DNA from: an uncultured Dysosmobacter sp.
Lineage (GTDB): Bacteria > Bacillota > Clostridia > Oscillospirales > Oscillospiraceae
Direction of reading: 5' to 3'
DNA length: 64,000 nt
Assembly (NCBI GenBank): GCA_934565855.1
Contig: CAKTIO010000009.1
Location: 1-64,000, forward strand
Positions 50,846 to 59,236 of the stretch are shown here, one piece after another; positions within the stretch are counted from its first letter, which is position 1; the number at the start of each line of letters is the position of its first letter. The notes below the pieces were generated by a model. The model did not search any database, was not told the origin of the DNA, and saw only the letters and a program-made list of their open reading frames with translations. The translations under genes and the position numbers were made by a program.

Positions 50846-51652
50846 TCAGCTCCTTTTTGCAGCGAAGCGGGTCCCAATTTCCTTTCCCGCAACGATATCG
50901 TAAATGTCCTCCATGCGCGCGCCGTTGGTGATCACCATGTCGCAGCCGGCGTCCATAGCCACCTTGGCGGCAGTCAGCTTGGTTGCCATACCGCCGGTTC
51001 CGCGCCAGGTTCCGCTGCCGCCTGCCATGCTTAAAATTTCCGGGGTCAGGCAGTCTACGCGGTGGATGAGCCGCGCGTCCGGGTGCGTGTGCGGATCGGC
51101 TTCGTAGAGACCGTCAATGTCGCTCATAAGGATCAGCAGGTCAGCGTGGCACAGCTTGGCGACAATGGCGGAGAGGGTGTCGTTATCGCCCAGCACCTTA
51201 TGCCGCCCGGTCTCAATCTCCGCGGAGGAGACGGAGTCGTTTTCATTGACGACGGGAATGACGTGCATGCCCAGCAGCGCCTCAAAGGTGCCGGAAAGAT
51301 GCTCCGAGCGGACGGGATCGTCCACATCCTCTCCAGTCAGCAGAATCTGCGCGACGGAGCGGTTGTATTCAGAGAAGAGCTTGTCGTAGATATGCATGAT
51401 GCGGCACTGACCCACTGCGGCGGCTGCCTGCTTCATCCGCAGCTCCTTTGGGCGTTCCGGCAGAGAGAGCTTTGCCGTTCCGATGGCGATAGCGCCGGAG
51501 GATACCAGAATCAATTCATGCCCATAGCCGCTCAGGTCGGACAGAACGCGGATTAGACGCTCCATGCTTTGTAAATTGACCGCGCCGGTGTCGTGTGTCA
51601 GGGTAGAGGTGCCCACCTTTACCACGATGCGATAGCAGGTTTTTTGCCACAT
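50846..51652 (-). CDS. proB: Glutamate 5-kinase
   Basis: This 268-residue amino-acid kinase has VVKVGTSTLTH near the start, VSSGAIAIGTAKL near residue 52, VNENDSVS near 137, and GTGGMATKLTAAK near 215. The C-terminal PUA domain found in many ProB proteins is absent, as in several Firmicutes. It phosphorylates glutamate for ProA. A CGGAGT site lies nine bases before the ATG. Proline inhibits many ProB enzymes by feedback; this cannot be read here. Confidence 0.95.
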   Translation of the reverse strand: MWQKTCYRIVVKVGTSTLTHDTGAVNLQSMERLIRVLSDLSGYGHELILVSSGAIAIGTAKLSLPERPKELRMKQAAAAVGQCRIMHIYDKLFSEYNRSVAQILLTGEDVDDPVRSEHLSGTFEALLGMHVIPVVNENDSVSSAEIETGRHKVLGDNDTLSAIVAKLCHADLLILMSDIDGLYEADPHTHPDARLIHRVDCLTPEILSMAGGSGTWRGTGGMATKLTAAKVAMDAGCDMVITNGARMEDIYDIVAGKEIGTRFAAKRS

Positions 51653-51807
51653 AAATACTCAACTCCGTTTCCTTTGGTTTTCCGCAGACGCTGCCGCGCC
51701 GCGGGGAACTGAAAAGTTAAGGAAAGTATATCACAGCGCGGAGGAAAAGAAAAGTATGACTAAACAGGAAAAAAGCGCAGAAAATACCGGGGGAAGAAGG
51801 CGAGAAC

Positions 51808-52539
51808 ATGGTAGAGCATACGAAAAATTCCGAACCGGAGAAAGGTACCTCCCGGGAGGAGACACAGCCGGTAGAGATTTGGACGCAGCCGATTGTGGAT
51901 TTTGGAAGCACGGAGACAAAAACGCCGCACGGTACTATCCACTGCCTGACCATCATCGGACAGGTAGAGGGACATCTGCTGGCGCCGCAGAACTCCAAAA
52001 CCACGAAATATGAGCATGTGATGCCGCTGCTGGCGGCGCTGGAGGAAAACCCGGAGATCGCGGGACTTTTGATCCTGCTGAACACCGTGGGCGGTGATGT
52101 GGAGGCGGGATTGGGCATTGCGGAGCTGATCGCAGGAATGAGCAAGCCGACAGTGTCGCTGGTTCTGGGAGGAAGCCATTCCATCGGCATCCCGCTGGCG
52201 GTGTCCGCAAGGACCAGCTTTGCCGTTCCCTCTGCCGCCATGACGGTTCATCCGGTGCGGATGAACGGCACGGTGGTCGCTGCGCCGCAGACCTACCAGT
52301 ATTTTGACCGTCTCCAGGACAGGATTGTGGAGTTTGTTGTGCAGAACAGCCGCATCAGCCGAAAGAAATTTCTGGAGCTGATGATGAAAACAGGAGAAAT
52401 GGCGGCGGATGTCGGCAGTGTGCTGTATGGGCAGCAGGCGGTGGAGTTGGGGCTGATTGACCGGATTGGCGGTCTCTCCGACGCGCTGGAGGAGCTGTAC
52501 CGGCAGATCGGGGAAAAACGGGAAAATTCACAGAAATAG
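51808..52539 (+). CDS. ClpP-family serine protease, TepA type
   Basis: This 243-residue protein has the ClpP fold with Ser125 in GGSHSIGIP and His148 in TVHPVRMNG, and an oxyanion-loop NTVGGDVEAGLGIAE. The first 35 residues are extra and polar. Members of this group (TepA/YmfB) are ClpP-like proteases that are forespore-related in Bacillus and act without a Clp ATPase. The start follows GAAGGCGAG. It diverges from proB and is terminated before smc. It is a likely sporulation or protein-quality protease, inferred from the family. Confidence 0.85.
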   Translation: MVEHTKNSEPEKGTSREETQPVEIWTQPIVDFGSTETKTPHGTIHCLTIIGQVEGHLLAPQNSKTTKYEHVMPLLAALEENPEIAGLLILLNTVGGDVEAGLGIAELIAGMSKPTVSLVLGGSHSIGIPLAVSARTSFAVPSAAMTVHPVRMNGTVVAAPQTYQYFDRLQDRIVEFVVQNSRISRKKFLELMMKTGEMAADVGSVLYGQQAVELGLIDRIGGLSDALEELYRQIGEKRENSQK

Positions 52540-52547
52540 CGGAAGGA

Positions 52548-52580
52548 ATGGGCGGAGGAGGAGAATCCCGCCCATTTTTC
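52548..52580 (+). terminator. Terminator after the TepA-like gene
   Basis: ATGGGCGG pairs with CCGCCCAT (52548-52575) and is followed by TTTTTC. Confidence 0.75.
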
Positions 52581-52591
52581 TGCGCTTTCCC

Positions 52592-52639
52592 TTGCAATGA
52601 AAGAACTTTTTTGATACGATAAACCATGATTATCGTATC
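52592..52639 (+). promoter_or_regulatory. smc promoter overlapped by an inverted repeat
   Basis: TTGCAA and TACGAT are separated by 17 bases (52592-52620). A perfect 10-bp inverted repeat, GATACGATAA at 52613-52622 and TTATCGTATC at 52630-52639, covers the whole -10 box and the start region. No T-run follows, so it looks like an operator and not a terminator. The regulator is unknown. Confidence 0.6.
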
Positions 52640-52690
52640 TTGGGACTTTAGACCCATTTGCAGTTGAATTTTGAAACAGAGGTAGAAGCT

Positions 52691-55600
52691 GTGTATTTGA
52701 AGGCGTTGGAAATTCAGGGGTTCAAATCGTTTCCAGATAAAACGATTCTGAGCTTCGGAGAAGACATTACTGCCATTGTTGGTCCCAATGGCAGTGGAAA
52801 ATCCAATATTTCCGATGCCATCCGCTGGGTCATGGGAGAACAGAGTACCAAAAGCCTGCGGGGCGCCAAAATGGAGGACGTCATTTTTGGCGGCACGGCA
52901 AAAAGACCGCCCCAGGGCTTTGCGCAGGTGACGCTGGTGCTGGACAACACAGAACATATCCTCCCGACAATGGAGGAAGCGGAGATTGCCGTGACCCGCC
53001 GGTACTACCGCAGCGGAGAGAGTGAGTATTACATCAACCGGCAGTCGGTGCGGCTGCGGGATGTGGTTGAGCTGTTTCTGGACACCGGCATGGGAAAAGA
53101 GGGCTACGCTCTGATCGGGCAGGGAAAAATTGACGAGATCCTCTCCACCAAAAGCGAGGACCGGAGAGAGATTTTTGAAGAGGCCGCCGGAATTTCTAAG
53201 TACCGCCACAGAAAAGAGGAGGCGGAGCGGAAGCTGGAGCGTACAGAGGAAAACCTGCTGCGGATCGACGATAAGATTGCGGAGCTGGAGCTACAGGTAG
53301 TTCCCCTTCGGGAGCAGGCGGAAAAGGCAAAGAGATATCTGCTTTTACGGGATGAATTGCGGAGCTTGGAGATCTCCGTTTGGCTGACCAATCTGGATGA
53401 GGTCAAGGCGGAAGCCCGAAAGCTGGAGATCAGCCGCCGTGCCGCGGAGGAGGACCGGGAGCGGTCCCAGCGGCAGCTGGAGCAGCTCTATGCCGAGGGA
53501 GAAGCATGCGGTGAGAAAATGCGAAACACCGACATGGAAACGGAGAAGGCGCGGGAGACTCTGGCAGAGGTGGAGCGGCAGATCACAGAGCAGCAGTCTG
53601 CCGTAACGGTGCTGGAAGCCGGGATCGCCCACAGCCGGGAGAATATCGCGCTGGCAGAAAAGGAGCTGCAGGAGCGGGATTCCCGGACAGGAAGCTTACA
53701 GCGGCAGCTGGAGGAGCAGGAGCGCCGGATCAGGGAAATCGGTCGGCGGGAGCAGGAGCTTTCCGCGCAGGTACAGGAGCTGCTGCGGCAGGCGGCGGAG
53801 CAGGCGGCGCAGGCAGAGGGCGAGGAGTCGGAAACGGCGGCGCTCCGCCACAGAGCGGCAGAGGCGGCGGCAGCTGCTGCGGATGCCAAGGGGACCCTGC
53901 TGTCCATTGAGGCGGAAAACGGGCAGCTTTTGCAGCGGAGGAATGCAGCAGAAGCAGAAGCCCGGGGAATGGAAGTCCAACGCCTGGAAGCCGCTGCGCA
54001 GCTGAAGGAGGCGCAGCAGGCGCTGGAGACGGCACGGGAGGAGGTCACAGCAGCGGAAAATGTGATCTCAGGCTACCGCCTCCGGTTGGAGGAGCGAGAG
54101 AAGAAATACGCCGCCGCGACCGAGCAGAAGACCCGCCTGACCGTGGAAACAGGAGCGGTGGAGAACCGCGTCCGTTTGCTGCGGGAAATGGAACGGGATT
54201 ACGAAGGCTTTTCCCGGGCAGTCAAATCTGTGATGCAGGCGAAGGGGACGCTGCGGGGGATTCACGGTCCGGTGGCAAGCCTGATGAAGGTGGAGCAGAC
54301 ATATTCCGTTGCCATTGAGGTGGCGCTGGGCTCCGGCTTGCAGAACATTGTGGTGGACCGGGAGGAGGACGCCAAGGCAGCCATTGGTTATTTGAAACGG
54401 CGGGACGGAGGAAGAGCGACCTTTCTGCCGCTGACCGCGATTCGCGGGGAAGAGCTGCGGGAGCCGCGGCTGAACGGAGAATTCGGCTTTTTGGGCATTG
54501 CCTCTCAGCTGGTGCGGTTTGACAGCGCGTACCGGAGCATTTTCCAGAGTCTGCTGGGACGGACCGTGATCGTGGAGGATCTGGACTGCGGAATCACGCT
54601 GTCCAGAAAATATCAGAACCGGTTCCGCATTGTTACGCTGGACGGGCAGGTCATCAACCGCGGCGGCTCTATGACAGGCGGCAGCATCAGCCGGAATGCC
54701 GGAGTCTTATCCCGGGCGGCGGAGCTGGAAAGGCTGGACGGGCAGTGCCGGGAGCTGCGGGGGAAGCTGACTGCCGCGGCTGCGGCGGAGGAAGCGCTGC
54801 ATAGAGACTGCACTGCGGTGCAGTATGAGCTGGACGCCGCTCAGGGCAGGCAGCGGACTGCGGAGAATGAGGTCCTCCGCCTGGAAGGGCAGACCCGGCA
54901 TTATCAGGTGCTGGCGGAGACCCTGCAAAAAAGCGGAGAGGAACGGCAGCGGGAAGCCTCCGCATTGGCGGACAGGCTGCGGGAGAATCAGATCCGCAGT
55001 GAGACGGCGAAGCAGGAGCTTGCAAAGCAGGGGACAGAGCAGGAGACCTGTCAGGCGGCGATTGCCCAGCGGATTTCCGGGCAAGCCGCCCGGCTGGAGG
55101 AATCCGAAAGGCTGGCAGATGAGATCTCTGCCCGGAAAACACAGCTGGCGGAGCTGCATACGGAAAAAGAGGTGCTGGGAAAAGGCTTGCAGGATCTGCG
55201 GGAGCTGAACCGGCAGCTGAGTGGAGACCGCATGGAAAAGGAGCGGCAGCTACAGGGCTACCGGCAGCAGATCCAGTCGGCAGAGCAGGAGATCCGGCAG
55301 CATGAAGAAAACGCATCCGCCCTGTCCGCAAGGGCAGAGGAATGGAAGGACCGCCTGACAGCGTTGGGCAGACAGCGGATGGAGCTGGAGGCGGAGCGCA
55401 CGGCGAAAAACCGCGCGGGACAGGAGATGAACGAGACCCTGCTGAACGCGGAGCGCTCCGCGTCCCGGCTGGAACAGAAGGTCGCTGCCGCCGCGATGGA
55501 GGAAAAGCAGATACTGGACCGGCTGTGGGACCGCTATGAGCTGAACCACACGGATGCGCAGGCGCAGCGGATCGAGCTGGAGAGCCTTTCCAGGGCTGGA

Positions 55601-56257
55601 CGGCGGATCGGAGAGCTGAAGCGGGATATGTCCGCGCTGGGAACGCCAAATCTGGGCGCGGTAGAGGAGTACGAGCGGGTAAATACCCGGTATACATACC
55701 TCTCCGGGCAGAAAAACGATGTGGAGCAGGCGAAGACAGAGCTGCGCGGCGTGATCGGAGAGATCACCAGCCAGATGACCCGCATCTTTGCGGAGCAATT
55801 CCATCTGCTTCAGCAGAGCTTTCAGGAGACGTTTCAGGAGCTGTTTGGCGGCGGTCAGGCGGCACTGGAGCTGGAGGATGAGACGGATATTCTGAACTGC
55901 GGCATTGAGATCAAGGCGCAGCCCCCGGGAAAGACCTTAAAGAGCATTACGCTGCTGTCCGGCGGAGAAAAGGCGTTTGTTGCCATTGCCCTGTATTTCG
56001 CAATTTTGAAGGTCCACCCAACGCCCTTCTGCGTGCTGGATGAGATCGAAGCGGCGCTGGACGATGCCAATGTGAACCGGTATATCCGCTATATGCGGCG
56101 GCTGACTGGAAAAACGCAGTTTATTGTTATCACGCACCGGCGTGGAACGATGGAGGGCGCGGATGTGCTCTACGGCGTGACCATGCAGGAGCAGGGTGTC
56201 AGCAAGGTTCTGACGATCCATATGAACGATTTGGCAAAAGAGTTGAATATCAAGTAA
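52691..56257 (+). CDS. smc: Chromosome segregation protein SMC
   Basis: Starting at GTG 52691, with GAGGT eight bases upstream and the typical opening YLKALEIQGFKSF, the protein has 1188 residues. Walker A is GPNGSGKSN near residue 32. A long coiled coil runs to a hinge (about residues 510-650, with GIHGPVASL and FRIVTLDGQVINRGGSMTGG), then a second coiled coil. The head closes with LLSGGEKAFVAIALYFAIL and the Walker B motif FCVLDEIEAALDDAN. SMC dimers with ScpA/ScpB compact the chromosome. The gene is separated from rnc by the 26-kb accessory region but keeps ftsY downstream. Confidence 0.97.
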   Translation: MYLKALEIQGFKSFPDKTILSFGEDITAIVGPNGSGKSNISDAIRWVMGEQSTKSLRGAKMEDVIFGGTAKRPPQGFAQVTLVLDNTEHILPTMEEAEIAVTRRYYRSGESEYYINRQSVRLRDVVELFLDTGMGKEGYALIGQGKIDEILSTKSEDRREIFEEAAGISKYRHRKEEAERKLERTEENLLRIDDKIAELELQVVPLREQAEKAKRYLLLRDELRSLEISVWLTNLDEVKAEARKLEISRRAAEEDRERSQRQLEQLYAEGEACGEKMRNTDMETEKARETLAEVERQITEQQSAVTVLEAGIAHSRENIALAEKELQERDSRTGSLQRQLEEQERRIREIGRREQELSAQVQELLRQAAEQAAQAEGEESETAALRHRAAEAAAAAADAKGTLLSIEAENGQLLQRRNAAEAEARGMEVQRLEAAAQLKEAQQALETAREEVTAAENVISGYRLRLEEREKKYAAATEQKTRLTVETGAVENRVRLLREMERDYEGFSRAVKSVMQAKGTLRGIHGPVASLMKVEQTYSVAIEVALGSGLQNIVVDREEDAKAAIGYLKRRDGGRATFLPLTAIRGEELREPRLNGEFGFLGIASQLVRFDSAYRSIFQSLLGRTVIVEDLDCGITLSRKYQNRFRIVTLDGQVINRGGSMTGGSISRNAGVLSRAAELERLDGQCRELRGKLTAAAAAEEALHRDCTAVQYELDAAQGRQRTAENEVLRLEGQTRHYQVLAETLQKSGEERQREASALADRLRENQIRSETAKQELAKQGTEQETCQAAIAQRISGQAARLEESERLADEISARKTQLAELHTEKEVLGKGLQDLRELNRQLSGDRMEKERQLQGYRQQIQSAEQEIRQHEENASALSARAEEWKDRLTALGRQRMELEAERTAKNRAGQEMNETLLNAERSASRLEQKVAAAAMEEKQILDRLWDRYELNHTDAQAQRIELESLSRAGRRIGELKRDMSALGTPNLGAVEEYERVNTRYTYLSGQKNDVEQAKTELRGVIGEITSQMTRIFAEQFHLLQQSFQETFQELFGGGQAALELEDETDILNCGIEIKAQPPGKTLKSITLLSGGEKAFVAIALYFAILKVHPTPFCVLDEIEAALDDANVNRYIRYMRRLTGKTQFIVITHRRGTMEGADVLYGVTMQEQGVSKVLTIHMNDLAKELNIK

Positions 56258-56270
56258 GGGGGAGGACCCT

Positions 56271-57143
56271 GTGGGTTTTTTTGACAAAATAAAGAAGATC
56301 ACGACAAACCTTTTCGGCGGCTTTACAGAGGCGGACGAAGCGTTTTTTGACGAACTGGAGGAAACGCTGATCTTAGCCGATTTGGGTGTGGAAACCGCCA
56401 CGGAGGCAGTGGAGGAGCTGCGGACCCGTGTGAAAAAGGAGAAGCTGAAGAGCCAGGAGGAGATCCGGGACGCCCTGCGGGACATTCTGGTAGACATGAT
56501 GGATGTGGAGAATACCGGCTTGGATTTGTCCACAAAGCCCACGGTGATTCTGGTGATCGGCGTGAACGGGGTGGGAAAGACCACCTCCATCGGAAAAATG
56601 GGCTATCAGCTGAAGCAGGAGGGAAAGCGTGTGCTGTTCTGCGCGGCGGACACCTTCCGCGCGGCGGCGGCTGACCAGCTGGAGATCTGGGCAGAACGGG
56701 CAGGCTGTGAGCTGGTGCGCCAGCACGAGGGAGCCGACCCCGGCGCTGTGCTGTTTGACGCACTTCAGGCGGCAAAGGCGCGCAATGTGGACGTTGTGCT
56801 GTGTGACACGGCGGGACGCCTGCACAATAAAGCAAACCTGATGGCGGAGCTGGCGAAGCTCAGCAAGATCATCGACCGGGAATGCCCGGGAGCGGCACGG
56901 GAAACACTGCTGGTGCTGGACGCTACGACCGGGCAGAACGGTTTGATCCAGGCGCGCCAATTCAAGGAGACAGCCGGACTGACGGGCATCATTCTGACCA
57001 AGCTGGACGGAACGGCAAAGGGCGGCATTGTCATCGCCATTTCCAGAGAGCTGGGCATTCCTGTGAAATTTGCAGGCGTGGGTGAGGGACTTCAGGACCT
57101 ACGCCCCTTCCAGGCAAGAGAGTATGTGGAAGCCATTGTGTAA
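56271..57143 (+). CDS. ftsY: Signal recognition particle receptor FtsY
   Basis: This 290-residue protein begins with GTG after GGGGGAGG. It has the NG-domain GTPase motifs: [14 protein letters not shown] (about residues 98-111), [28 protein letters not shown] and [10 protein letters not shown]. There is almost no acidic N-terminal A domain, which is usual in Gram-positives. It is 13 bases after smc, the classical smc-ftsY pair. Confidence 0.97.
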   Translation: MGFFDKIKKITTNLFGGFTEADEAFFDELEETLILADLGVETATEAVEELRTRVKKEKLKSQEEIRDALRDILVDMMDVENTGLDLSTKPTVILVIGVNGVGKTTSIGKMGYQLKQEGKRVLFCAADTFRAAAADQLEIWAERAGCELVRQHEGADPGAVLFDALQAAKARNVDVVLCDTAGRLHNKANLMAELAKLSKIIDRECPGAARETLLVLDATTGQNGLIQARQFKETAGLTGIILTKLDGTAKGGIVIAISRELGIPVKFAGVGEGLQDLRPFQAREYVEAIV

Positions 57144-57155
57144 GGAGGCGGCGGG

Positions 57156-57542
57156 ATGATCGTCAAGTGTCCATACTGCTATCAGAAAATGCAGGTGCGC
57201 ACCAGTCAGCTGCTGTTTCGCGGACGGCTGAGCGTAGCCTGCCCCAAATGCCGCCATGCCGTATATCAGGCGCTGCGGAAGGAATTGCAGGTGCTGCAAT
57301 GGCTCATGGTGGCAGTGGCGTGTGTGATTGGCGCATGGTGCGGAAGGCTGAATATTCCCGGCGGCACGGCGGTCCGCCTGCTGCTGGTCATTGCCGTGAT
57401 TGCCGTGACCCTTGTGCTGGGAGAGCTGTGCAGCCGGTGGATATCCCGGGAGAGGATTCTGATGGAAAAGACGCGGCGGATGCTGGAACGGCAGCATCAG
57501 GAAGAAAGGACCGCCAAAAAAGGAAAGAAGGCAAAACGATGA
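57156..57542 (+). CDS. Zinc-ribbon-like membrane protein of unknown function
   Basis: This 128-residue protein has CPYCYQKM and CPKCRHA in the first 40 residues, a C-x2-C pair typical of a zinc ribbon. Two hydrophobic segments (about residues 49-64 and 72-90) and a basic C-terminal tail follow. It is likely a membrane-anchored zinc-binding protein. It lies between ftsY and rph, with the rph start overlapping its stop by four bases. I do not recognise the family. Confidence 0.7.
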   Translation: MIVKCPYCYQKMQVRTSQLLFRGRLSVACPKCRHAVYQALRKELQVLQWLMVAVACVIGAWCGRLNIPGGTAVRLLLVIAVIAVTLVLGELCSRWISRERILMEKTRRMLERQHQEERTAKKGKKAKR

Positions 57543-58255
57543 GAATCGATGGTCGGGCGTTGGACGAGCTGCGCCCCATTCAGGTGGAGACGGATTTTGT
57601 GAGATTTGCGGAGGGAAGCTGTCTGATCTCCTGCGGAGACACCAAGGTGCTGTGCTGCGCCAGCGTAGAGGATAAGGTCCCTCCCCATGTACCGGAGGGA
57701 ACCGGATGGGTGACAGCGGAATACTCCATGCTGCCCCGGGCAAACCGGGAGCGGAGCAAGCGGGATGTTGCCAAGCTGAAGCTGTCGCCCAGAAGCGCGG
57801 AAATCCAGCGGCTGGTGGGACGTAGCCTGCGGGCTGCGGTAGACCTGCAGGTGCTGGGCGAGCATACTATTACCGTGGACTGTGATGTGCTGCAGGGCGA
57901 TGGCGGGACCCGGACAGCCTCCGTGACAGGCGGCTTTATTGCACTGGCGCTGGCGTGCCGGAGGCTGGTGGCGGAGGGGGTTCTGGAAAAAAGCCCCATC
58001 CTCCACTATATCTCCGGTGTTTCCGCTGGAATCGTGGAGGACCAGCCCATGCTGGATCTGCGCTATACAGAGGACAGCCGTGCGATGGTGGACCTGAACT
58101 GTATCATGAATGAACGCGGAGAGTTGGTGGAGATTCAGGGAACCGGAGAGGGACGCGCCTTTACCATGCAGGAGCAGCAGGAATTACTTCGTCTGTGTGA
58201 AAAGGGCAACCGGGAATTGCTGTCCATCCAGAAAAAGGTTTTGGAGGGAGCATAA
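57539..58255 (+). CDS. rph: Ribonuclease PH
   Basis: From the ATG that overlaps the upstream stop (ATGA) this is a 238-residue RNase PH: RIDGRALDELRPIQVETDF at the start, GWVTAEYSMLPRA near residue 60, and TITVDCDVLQGDGGTRTASVTGGF near residues 110-133. RNase PH trims tRNA 3' ends by phosphorolysis. The longer frame opening at 57167 has no support. The rph-rdgB order is common in bacteria. Confidence 0.96.
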   Translation: MRIDGRALDELRPIQVETDFVRFAEGSCLISCGDTKVLCCASVEDKVPPHVPEGTGWVTAEYSMLPRANRERSKRDVAKLKLSPRSAEIQRLVGRSLRAAVDLQVLGEHTITVDCDVLQGDGGTRTASVTGGFIALALACRRLVAEGVLEKSPILHYISGVSAGIVEDQPMLDLRYTEDSRAMVDLNCIMNERGELVEIQGTGEGRAFTMQEQQELLRLCEKGNRELLSIQKKVLEGA

Positions 58256-58256
58256 T

Positions 58257-58853
58257 ATGGAGCAGAAGTTTGTTCTGGCGACCCATAATCCGGGAAAGCT
58301 GAAGGAAATGTCATCCATTCTCGGAAAGCTTGGGGTTCAGGTGGTGATGCCCGCGGAGCTGGGGATCACGGTGGACGTGGAGGAAACGGGAACGACCTTT
58401 GTGGAGAATGCACGCCTCAAGGCGCAGGCAATCTGCCAGCAGGCGGGACTTCCGGCAATCGCGGATGATTCCGGCTTGTGTGTGGACGCTCTGAATGGCG
58501 GTCCCGGTGTATATTCCGCCCGGTATGGCGGAGAGGAACTGGATGACCGGGGGCGGTATTTGCTGCTGCTGAGCTCCATGCGGGGCGCAGCGACCCGGGC
58601 GGCACACTTTTCCTGTGCCATTGTCTGTGCGTTTCCCAATGGGGATGAGCTGCAGGCAGAGGGACGAGTGGATGGGACCATTGCCTTTGCGCCGATGGGA
58701 GAGGGCGGATTCGGATACGATCCGGTATTTTTCTACCCGGAAAAGGCAAAGACCTTCGGACAGCTGTCTGAGGAAGAAAAAAGCGCGGTGTCTCACCGGG
58801 GACGGGCGCTGACAGATTTTTCGGAAAAGCTGGAAACCTATTTGAAGAAATAA
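58257..58853 (+). CDS. rdgB: Non-canonical purine NTP pyrophosphatase (dITP/XTP)
   Basis: This 198-residue protein has the Ham1/RdgB signature: FVLATHNPGKLKEMSSIL near residue 5, GTTFVENARLKAQ, ADDSGLCVDALNGGPGVYSARY near residue 69 and GFGYDPVFF near residue 155. It hydrolyses dITP, dXTP and ITP to keep them out of nucleic acids. It starts one base after the rph stop and is co-transcribed with it. Confidence 0.96.
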   Translation: MEQKFVLATHNPGKLKEMSSILGKLGVQVVMPAELGITVDVEETGTTFVENARLKAQAICQQAGLPAIADDSGLCVDALNGGPGVYSARYGGEELDDRGRYLLLLSSMRGAATRAAHFSCAIVCAFPNGDELQAEGRVDGTIAFAPMGEGGFGYDPVFFYPEKAKTFGQLSEEEKSAVSHRGRALTDFSEKLETYLKK

Positions 58854-58890
58854 CCGTCTTATATAAAAGACGGAGAAAACAGGAGCATCT

Positions 58891-59220
58891 ATGGAACTGA
58901 CAAGCAAACAGAGAGCGCAGCTGCGCGGAATGGCAAATACAATGGATACCATCCTTCAGATCGGCAAGGACGGTTTGACGGACAATCTTATCAAGCAGGC
59001 GGATGACGCGCTGGAAGCGCGGGAGCTGATAAAGGGACGTGTGCTGGACAACAATCTGGAATACGACGCCCGGTCCGCGGCGGACGCGCTGGCAAAGGCG
59101 ACCCGCAGCGAGGTAGTTCAGGTCATCGGCACGAAATTTGTGCTGTACCGAACCAGCCACAGCAAGCCGAAGGAGAAGCGGATCGAACTGGTAAAGCCGG
59201 CAAGGAAAAAGAACATCTGA
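58891..59220 (+). CDS. yhbY: YhbY/CRM-domain RNA-binding protein
   Basis: This 109-residue protein has a single CRM fold with QRAQLRGMANTMDTILQIGKDGLTDNLI and a GTKFVLYRTS segment near residue 85. YhbY family members bind pre-50S ribosomes and aid assembly. It stands between rdgB and nadD-yqeK, the usual neighbour order in Firmicutes. Confidence 0.92.
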   Translation: MELTSKQRAQLRGMANTMDTILQIGKDGLTDNLIKQADDALEARELIKGRVLDNNLEYDARSAADALAKATRSEVVQVIGTKFVLYRTSHSKPKEKRIELVKPARKKNI

Positions 59221-59236
59221 AAGCGGGGAAACGATC

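Noticed and set aside
51756..52013. Plus-strand ORF of 85 residues overlapping the start of the TepA-like gene
   Set aside because: It has a GGAGG upstream, but it runs in a different frame through the TepA coding region and its sequence is low-information. At most it is a short leader ORF.
26403..52690. Prophage or integrative element
   Set aside because: No integrase, phage structural gene, transposase or flanking direct repeat was found, and the genes are metabolic and complete.
57167..57538. N-terminal extension of the RNase PH frame
   Set aside because: It lies inside the membrane protein gene in another frame. RNase PH begins at the family start at 57539.
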